DNA of 5,815 nt from Caldimicrobium thiodismutans (GTDB lineage Bacteria > Desulfobacterota > Thermodesulfobacteria > Thermodesulfobacteriales > Thermodesulfobacteriaceae). The stretch spans positions 1-5,815 of the forward strand of contig PNIE01000068.1 in the NCBI GenBank assembly GCA_002877875.1. The letters are read 5' to 3'. This document shows, piece after piece, positions 1 through 3,591 of this stretch; position 1 is the stretch's first letter, and every line of letters starts with the position of its first letter. The notes beneath the pieces are model-generated. The model saw only the letters and a program-made list of their open reading frames with translations, was not told where the DNA came from and did no database searches. The position numbers and the translations under genes were made by a program.

Positions 1-1206
1 GTTCCATTTACTAAGTTGGTGAACTTTTTTGAAGCAAAGATTCATAACTACTTTTACACCCTTTGATTCAGCAAGGGCCTTTGCCTCTTCATTGGCAATG
101 CCTTCTTGCATCCAAATAACCTTGGGATTTAATCTTAAGGCCTTTTCAACCACAGGTTTTACTTCCTCACTCCTTCTAAAAATTATTACAACCTCGGGAT
201 TCAAATCCTCAGGTAAGCTCTCAAGATTTGGATAAACCTCTCTTCCCAAAATTTCCTTATGAGCAGGATTTACTGGATAGACTTCAAAACCCTCCCTTAA
301 GAAATAATCCATAACTACATAACTTGGCCTATCAGGTTTAGGACTTGCTCCTACTATTACAAGTTTTTTAAATTTCTTAGGGATTTCAAGAATATCTTCT
401 GGAATTTGAGAATAGTCCGGAAGTTTACACTGGGTATTTTGCTTCTTTAACTCCACAGTGCAAATTTTAAAAAATTTCTCAGGATCAAGAGAAGCTCCAC
501 CTACAAGAACCCCATCAATGTTAGGTTCCTTTATAAGCTCTTGTACGTTTTCAGGAGTTACACTTCCTCCATAGAGAATTCTTATTTTTTCAGCCCTCTC
601 TTTCTCATAAAGTCCTGCAAGCACTTCCCTTATTAGCCCGTGGACCTCCTCTGCTTGAGAGGGGGTTGCGTTTCTTCCTGTCCCAATGGCCCAAACTGGT
701 TCATAGGCGACAACGATTCTATCAGGATCAGGATCCTTTAGGAACGATAGGCCCTCTCTTACCTGTTTTTCAACTATGCTAAAGGTTTCCCCTTTTTCCC
801 TTTGTTCAAGGGTTTCTCCCACACAAAGAACGGGATTCAATCCAAAGGTATATACTCCTTCAACTCGCCTTTTAATAAGTTCATCGTCTTCTCCAAAAAT
901 ATGCCTTCTTTCTGAATGTCCAAGAATGACATATTTAACTCCAATTTCTTTTAACATAAGGGGCGAAATCTCCCCTGTAAAGGCACCTTTCTCAGCAAAA
1001 TGTGAATTTTGAGAAGCAAGAATTACTCCTGTATCTTTAATAAGTTGACTTACATAATAAAGCGCAGTATAAGGCGGTGCAATAACAACCTCTCTATCAG
1101 ATAAATCTATATCCAGTAAAAGTTTTAAAAACTTTTCAAAATATTCCTTCGATTCTCTCAAAGTGAAATGCATTTTCCAATTTCCAGCAAATATGGGTTT
1201 ACGCAT
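1..1206 (-). CDS. tpiA: Triosephosphate isomerase fused to a C-terminal CoA-binding (YccU-type) domain, 3' end cut by window edge
   Basis: Residues 1 to about 250 are a full triosephosphate isomerase, which interconverts dihydroxyacetone phosphate and glyceraldehyde 3-phosphate in the cytoplasm. Visible are GNWKM with Asn9 and Lys11, GHSERR with the electrophile His97, AYEPVWAIGTG with the catalytic base Glu169 and loop 6, YGGSV at 212-216, and the phosphate-binding DGVLVGGASL at 231-240. The frame then continues without a stop through a linker (about 250-280) into a Rossmann domain of the CoA_binding_2/YccU type: GASPKPDRPS at 286-295, YPVNP at 310-314, ILG at 319-321, FRR at 343-345, WMQEG at 365-369, and VVMNLC with His396 near the end. 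I checked all 402 codons and none is a stop. Only the last few residues should be missing, since His396 lies close to the usual C-terminus of that family. The ATG at 1206 follows GGAG by 6 bases and lies 10 bases after pgk. The linker has no in-frame ATG and only one GTG (residue 251), so a separate second gene is unlikely. The CoA domain's role here is unknown. Confidence 0.95.
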   Translation of the reverse strand, partial: MRKPIFAGNWKMHFTLRESKEYFEKFLKLLLDIDLSDREVVIAPPYTALYYVSQLIKDTGVILASQNSHFAEKGAFTGEISPLMLKEIGVKYVILGHSERRHIFGEDDELIKRRVEGVYTFGLNPVLCVGETLEQREKGETFSIVEKQVREGLSFLKDPDPDRIVVAYEPVWAIGTGRNATPSQAEEVHGLIREVLAGLYEKERAEKIRILYGGSVTPENVQELIKEPNIDGVLVGGASLDPEKFFKICTVELKKQNTQCKLPDYSQIPEDILEIPKKFKKLVIVGASPKPDRPSYVVMDYFLREGFEVYPVNPAHKEILGREVYPNLESLPEDLNPEVVIIFRRSEEVKPVVEKALRLNPKVIWMQEGIANEEAKALAESKGVKVVMNLCFKKVHQLSKWN

Positions 1207-1212
1207 ATTCTT

Positions 1213-1219
1213 CTCCTTA
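1213..1219 (-). promoter_or_regulatory. Ribosome binding site of tpiA overlapping the pgk stop codon
   Basis: On the minus strand the junction reads TAAGGAGAAGAATATG. The pgk stop TAA supplies the first bases of an AAGGAG Shine-Dalgarno, with 6 bases between GGAG and the tpiA ATG. This fixes the tpiA start and suggests that ribosomes ending on pgk restart on tpiA. Confidence 0.8.
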
Positions 1220-2377
1220 TTTTAAAACAGCAAGTCCTGGTAGATCTTTACCTTCGAGGTATTCAAGAAAGGCACCACCAGCCGTTGAAGTGTGAGAAAA
1301 GGCAGTGATAACTCCTGCCTTTTTTAGGGCTGAAAGGGTATCTCCACCGCCGGCAACAGTTACTGCAGAAAGGGCAGCCACTCTTCTTGCTAAGGAAATA
1401 GTCCCAAAATCAAAAGGCTCTTTCTCAAAATATCCAAGAGGGCCATTCCAAATAACAGTCTTTGCTCCTTCAAGGGCAGCTGAAAAATACTCTACCGTGT
1501 CCTCTCCAATATCGTAGATCTTATCTCCTTCTTCAATTTCTTCCAAAGAGATTAAATAGGCCTCTCCATTTCTCTCAACAATAGCATCAATAGGAAGATA
1601 TATTTTTACATCTAATTCTCTTGCCTTAGATATTATTTCCTTTGCAGTTTCAACAAATTCATTTTCAATCATAGAGGAACCAACCTTATATCCTAGAGCA
1701 TAAAGAAAGGTATTGGCCATGGCTCCACCAATAATAAGTTTATCAATCTTATTTAAAAGATTCTTAAGCACTCCTATTTTGGTTGAAACTTTACTTCCCC
1801 CCACTATAGCATAAAAGGGTCTTTCAGGTTTTCCAATAATTCTGTTGAGATATTTAAGTTCCTTTTCGGTCAAAAAACCTATCCCTTTTTCTTTAACAAG
1901 TTCAGCAACGCCAACTACTGAAGCATGAGCCCTGTGACAGACTGAAAAGGCATCATTAATATAAACCTCTGCAAACTTAACAAGAGCTTTGGAAAGTTCT
2001 GGATCATTCTTTGTCTCACCTTCGTAGAACCTTATGTTCTCAAGGAGAACAGCTTCTCCCTCCTTTATTTGAGAGAGAATCCTTTCAGCTTCCTCACTCA
2101 TAATATCCTCAATAAAATAGAGAGGAGCCTTAATTTTACTTTTTAAATATTCGTAGACAGGTCTTAGTGAAAGTTCAGGAATTCTCTTACCTTTAGGCCT
2201 TCCTAAGTGAGAACAGAGAAAAACTTTAGCCCCTGAATTTAGGGCATACTGAATAGTGGGCAAAGCTTCAAGAATCCTTGTATCATCAAGAATTTTTCCG
2301 TTCTCCATGGGAACATTAAAGTCAACCCTTATAAAAACCTTTTTACCCCTCAAATCAAAATCTCTTATAGTCTTCAT
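1217..2377 (-). CDS. pgk: Phosphoglycerate kinase
   Basis: This cytoplasmic enzyme transfers phosphate between 1,3-bisphosphoglycerate/ADP and 3-phosphoglycerate/ATP, in either glycolytic or gluconeogenic direction. The 386 residues match the usual bacterial length of about 390-400. The N-terminal, 3-phosphoglycerate-binding half shows RVDFNVP (17-23), DTR (32-34), SHLGRP (56-61), ENIRFYEGE (113-121) and NDAF followed by CHRAHAS (141-153). The C-terminal, nucleotide-binding half shows VGGSKVSTK (192-200), WNGPLGYFE (310-318), GGGDTLSAL (343-351) and SHTSTAGGAFLEYLEG (361-376). All signature motifs are intact. The ATG at 2377 follows GGAGGG with 6 bases of spacing, 12 bases after ribH. The adjacent tpiA is a functional neighbour. 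No gapA lies within the window, although gap-pgk-tpiA is a common cluster. Unlike Thermotoga-type proteins, Pgk is not fused to TpiA here; the two are separate by an in-frame TAA and a new ribosome binding site. Confidence 0.98.
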   Translation of the reverse strand: MKTIRDFDLRGKKVFIRVDFNVPMENGKILDDTRILEALPTIQYALNSGAKVFLCSHLGRPKGKRIPELSLRPVYEYLKSKIKAPLYFIEDIMSEEAERILSQIKEGEAVLLENIRFYEGETKNDPELSKALVKFAEVYINDAFSVCHRAHASVVGVAELVKEKGIGFLTEKELKYLNRIIGKPERPFYAIVGGSKVSTKIGVLKNLLNKIDKLIIGGAMANTFLYALGYKVGSSMIENEFVETAKEIISKARELDVKIYLPIDAIVERNGEAYLISLEEIEEGDKIYDIGEDTVEYFSAALEGAKTVIWNGPLGYFEKEPFDFGTISLARRVAALSAVTVAGGGDTLSALKKAGVITAFSHTSTAGGAFLEYLEGKDLPGLAVLK

Positions 2378-2384
2378 AAGAAAC

Positions 2385-2392
2385 CCTCCTTA
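2385..2392 (-). promoter_or_regulatory. Ribosome binding site of pgk overlapping the ribH stop codon
   Basis: On the minus strand the junction reads TAAGGAGGGTTTCTTATG. The ribH stop TAA runs directly into GGAGGG, giving a near-perfect TAAGGAGG anti-16S match that contains the stop. Six bases separate GGAGGG from the pgk ATG. The arrangement favours coupled translation of ribH and pgk and confirms the pgk start. Confidence 0.8.
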
Positions 2393-2869
2393 AAGATTAT
2401 TAATTTTCTTAAGGAGATTAGCCATTTCTAAGGCAGTAAAGGCAGCCTCTGCTCCCTTATTTCCTGCCTTAGTTCCTGCTCTCTCAATGGCTTGCTCAAT
2501 GGTATCGGTAGTTAGAATACCAAAAATGACAGGAACACCTGTCTCAAGCATAACTTGGGCAATTCCCTTTGAAGCCTCAGCGGCTACATATTCAAAATGA
2601 GGAGTTGCACCTCTAATAATAGCACCAAGACAGATTATGGCATCAAATTTCTTACTCTCAGCAAGCTTTTTAGCTACAAGAGGGATTTCAAAGGCCCCAG
2701 GTACCCAAGCAATATAAATCCTCTCCTCTTGAACATAATGCCGCTTTAAGACATCTAGAGCCCCTTCAAGAAGTTTTTGAGTTATAAAAACATTGAATCT
2801 ACTAACTACTATAGCAAAATTAAGATCTCTTCCATCAAAATATCCCTCAAGTATTTTTAAAGCCTGCAT
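2390..2869 (-). CDS. ribH: 6,7-dimethyl-8-ribityllumazine synthase
   Basis: Lumazine synthase condenses 5-amino-6-ribitylaminouracil with 3,4-dihydroxy-2-butanone 4-phosphate, the penultimate step of riboflavin synthesis. It normally assembles as a pentamer or 60-subunit shell. At 159 residues it has the usual length. Motifs in order are SRFN (23-26, substrate-stacking Phe25), WVPGAFEIP (55-63), CLGAIIRGATPHFEYV (80-95, with the proton-transfer His91), FGILTTDT (116-123) and the phosphate-site ERAGTKAGNKG (129-139, with Arg130). The ATG at 2869 follows an unusually G-rich Shine-Dalgarno, AAAGGGGGT, with 7 bases of spacing. The other riboflavin genes (ribD, ribE, ribBA) and the common downstream partner nusB are absent here. 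ribH instead sits between a division gene and pgk. No FMN riboswitch can fit in the 37-base gap upstream. Confidence 0.98.
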   Translation of the reverse strand: MQALKILEGYFDGRDLNFAIVVSRFNVFITQKLLEGALDVLKRHYVQEERIYIAWVPGAFEIPLVAKKLAESKKFDAIICLGAIIRGATPHFEYVAAEASKGIAQVMLETGVPVIFGILTTDTIEQAIERAGTKAGNKGAEAAFTALEMANLLKKINNL

Positions 2870-2876
2870 CTAAATA

Positions 2877-2884
2877 CCCCCTTT
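2877..2884 (-). promoter_or_regulatory. G-rich ribosome binding site of ribH
   Basis: The minus strand reads AAAGGGGGTATTTAGATG. A run of five G replaces the usual GGAGG, with 7 bases to the ATG. It still pairs with the anti-Shine-Dalgarno by AAGG or GGGGT and supports the start at 2869. Confidence 0.6.
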
Positions 2885-2888
2885 CTAC

Positions 2889-2924
2889 TTACTTATAAAT
2901 AATATATTACTTATAAATGATAAT
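2889..2924 (-). repeat. 18-base tandem duplication spanning the stop codon of the FtsB-like gene
   Basis: Two copies of a period-18 unit lie head to tail (2889-2906 and 2907-2924). The first 12 bases of the copies, ATTTATAAGTAA on the minus strand, are identical. The next five bases on the far side match at all but one position if short gaps are not allowed. The upstream copy is the true C-terminus and stop of the FtsB-like protein (IIYK then TAA). The second copy repeats the same residues and a second in-frame TAA. The simplest reading is replication slippage that left a duplicated stop in the intergenic spacer. Confidence 0.6.
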
Positions 2925-3206
2925 CTTTTCTCCATCTCGTATATATCCCAATTTCACCCTCAAAAGTTCTTCGTAAGCTTTATCAGAACTTTCATACTTT
3001 TTTATCTCCGATTTAAGCTGTTGATTTTTCATCCTTATTTTTTCTAATTCTTCGCTTTCCCTTTTAATTAACCAGTTTAAAAAAAAATAAAAAGAAACAG
3101 TCACAATCACCAAAAGAGACAAAAAGAGAAGCAAAAATCTTCTTAGTTTTTTTTTCCTTTTCTTCTTTGAATAAGGTTTAATAATAATCTCACGAGATTT
3201 TAGCAT
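2907..3206 (-). CDS. ftsB: FtsB/DivIC-family septum formation initiator protein
   Basis: This 99-residue single-pass membrane protein has the size and layout of the FtsB/DivIC family. That family works in the divisome with FtsL and FtsQ/DivIB to recruit and activate the septal peptidoglycan synthase. A very basic cytoplasmic tail (residues 1-23, with KKKRKKKLRR) precedes one transmembrane segment (about 24-44). A charged coiled coil follows (about 46-72, rich in E and K with Leu/Ile at heptad positions), then the family's C-terminal signature YEELLRVKLGYIRDGEK (78-94). The family assignment rests on architecture plus this signature. Naming it FtsB rather than DivIC or FtsL is a guess. The ATG at 3206 has no Shine-Dalgarno, but no better in-frame start exists before the transmembrane segment. 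A TATAAT lies just upstream. In many bacteria ftsB sits beside eno, another glycolytic gene, so a metabolic neighbourhood is not foreign to it. Confidence 0.88.
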   Translation of the reverse strand: MLKSREIIIKPYSKKKRKKKLRRFLLLFLSLLVIVTVSFYFFLNWLIKRESEELEKIRMKNQQLKSEIKKYESSDKAYEELLRVKLGYIRDGEKIIIYK

Positions 3207-3216
3207 GGTAAAATTT

Positions 3217-3222
3217 ATTATA
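3217..3222 (-). promoter_or_regulatory. Possible internal promoter (-10 TATAAT) for the FtsB-like gene
   Basis: A perfect TATAAT on the minus strand ends 10 bases before the FtsB-like ATG. The expected start of transcription, about 7 bases downstream, would fall near 3210, leaving a leader of only about 4 bases. This fits the missing Shine-Dalgarno. Against it, the region is very AT-rich, so TATAAT can arise by chance. The sequence at the expected -35 distance (CTATAC or TCTATA) is a poor match to TTGACA, and there is no extended -10 TG. Confidence 0.3.
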
Positions 3223-3252
3223 AAAAATTTTTCTCATATGTATAGATTTTTT

Positions 3253-3591
3253 TTAATACCAATACCAAGGGGAAGACTTTGTCTTAGGCTCATTGGATTG
3301 AGTTGAAAATAGAGAGCTCTGATTTCCAAAATTTGAAACTTGGGTCTCAAAATTTTGATTACCATTTAGATGCTTCTGGTAAAGAAAGGTGGGGGGAGGT
3401 GGGGGCGGCACGTTAATCTTAAGTCTTAGAGTATCTTCTTTTTTAGAAAAAAGTTTTGAAAGCCATCCTATAGGATCAAAAGAAAAGGCATAGACTTTCT
3501 CATCAAAAGCTAAAGCCCAAATAAACAGTCCTAAGAAAAAGAAACAGATTATCAAAATACTTTCAAATTTTTTAATTTTTATCTTTTTCAA
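3253..3591 (-). CDS. Unrecognised small exported or membrane-anchored proline-rich protein
   Basis: I do not recognise this family. With a TTG start at 3591 the product has 112 residues. A lysine-rich N-terminus (KKIKIKK) is followed by a hydrophobic stretch (about residues 11-28) ending in Ala-Leu-Ala, which fits a signal peptide cut by signal peptidase I or a signal anchor. Residues 29-60 are mixed and charged. Six consecutive prolines (62-67) follow, then a low-complexity tail rich in Asn, Gln, Ser and Phe, ending in WYWY. There is no catalytic motif and no cysteine outside the hydrophobic segment. The TTG at 3591 has AGGA 8 bases upstream and overlaps ppsA by 20 bases. A second in-frame TTG at 3615 would add 8 residues but lacks a Shine-Dalgarno, and no in-frame ATG exists nearby. 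The signal-peptide pattern argues that it is real. The low-complexity tail and non-ATG start keep the confidence moderate. Its function is unknown; an envelope role is an inference. Confidence 0.6.
   Translation of the reverse strand: MKKIKIKKFESILIICFFFLGLFIWALAFDEKVYAFSFDPIGWLSKLFSKKEDTLRLKINVPPPPPPTFLYQKHLNGNQNFETQVSNFGNQSSLFSTQSNEPKTKSSPWYWY

Noticed and set aside
29..235. Plus-strand open frame opposite the CoA-binding domain
   Set aside because: The minus-strand frame encodes a recognisable Rossmann domain. The plus-strand product has no features of a real protein.
420..500. Frameshift or two separate genes (tpiA and a CoA-binding protein)
   Set aside because: Every codon through this stretch was checked and is open. 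There is no in-frame ATG, the single GTG has no good ribosome binding site, and the linker composition looks like normal coding sequence.
776..1012. Plus-strand open frame opposite tpiA
   Set aside because: It is a mirror of the conserved TIM coding sequence (the GHSERR region). The translation is Ser/Pro-rich without motifs.
1305..1517. Plus-strand open frame opposite pgk
   Set aside because: It is antisense to the GGGDTLSAL and WNGPLGYFE motifs of Pgk. Its codon pattern is explained by the sense gene.
3216..3236. Terminator after the small proline-rich gene
   Set aside because: There is only an A5T5-type AT palindrome without a GC stem. It would not form a stable intrinsic terminator, least of all in a thermophile.
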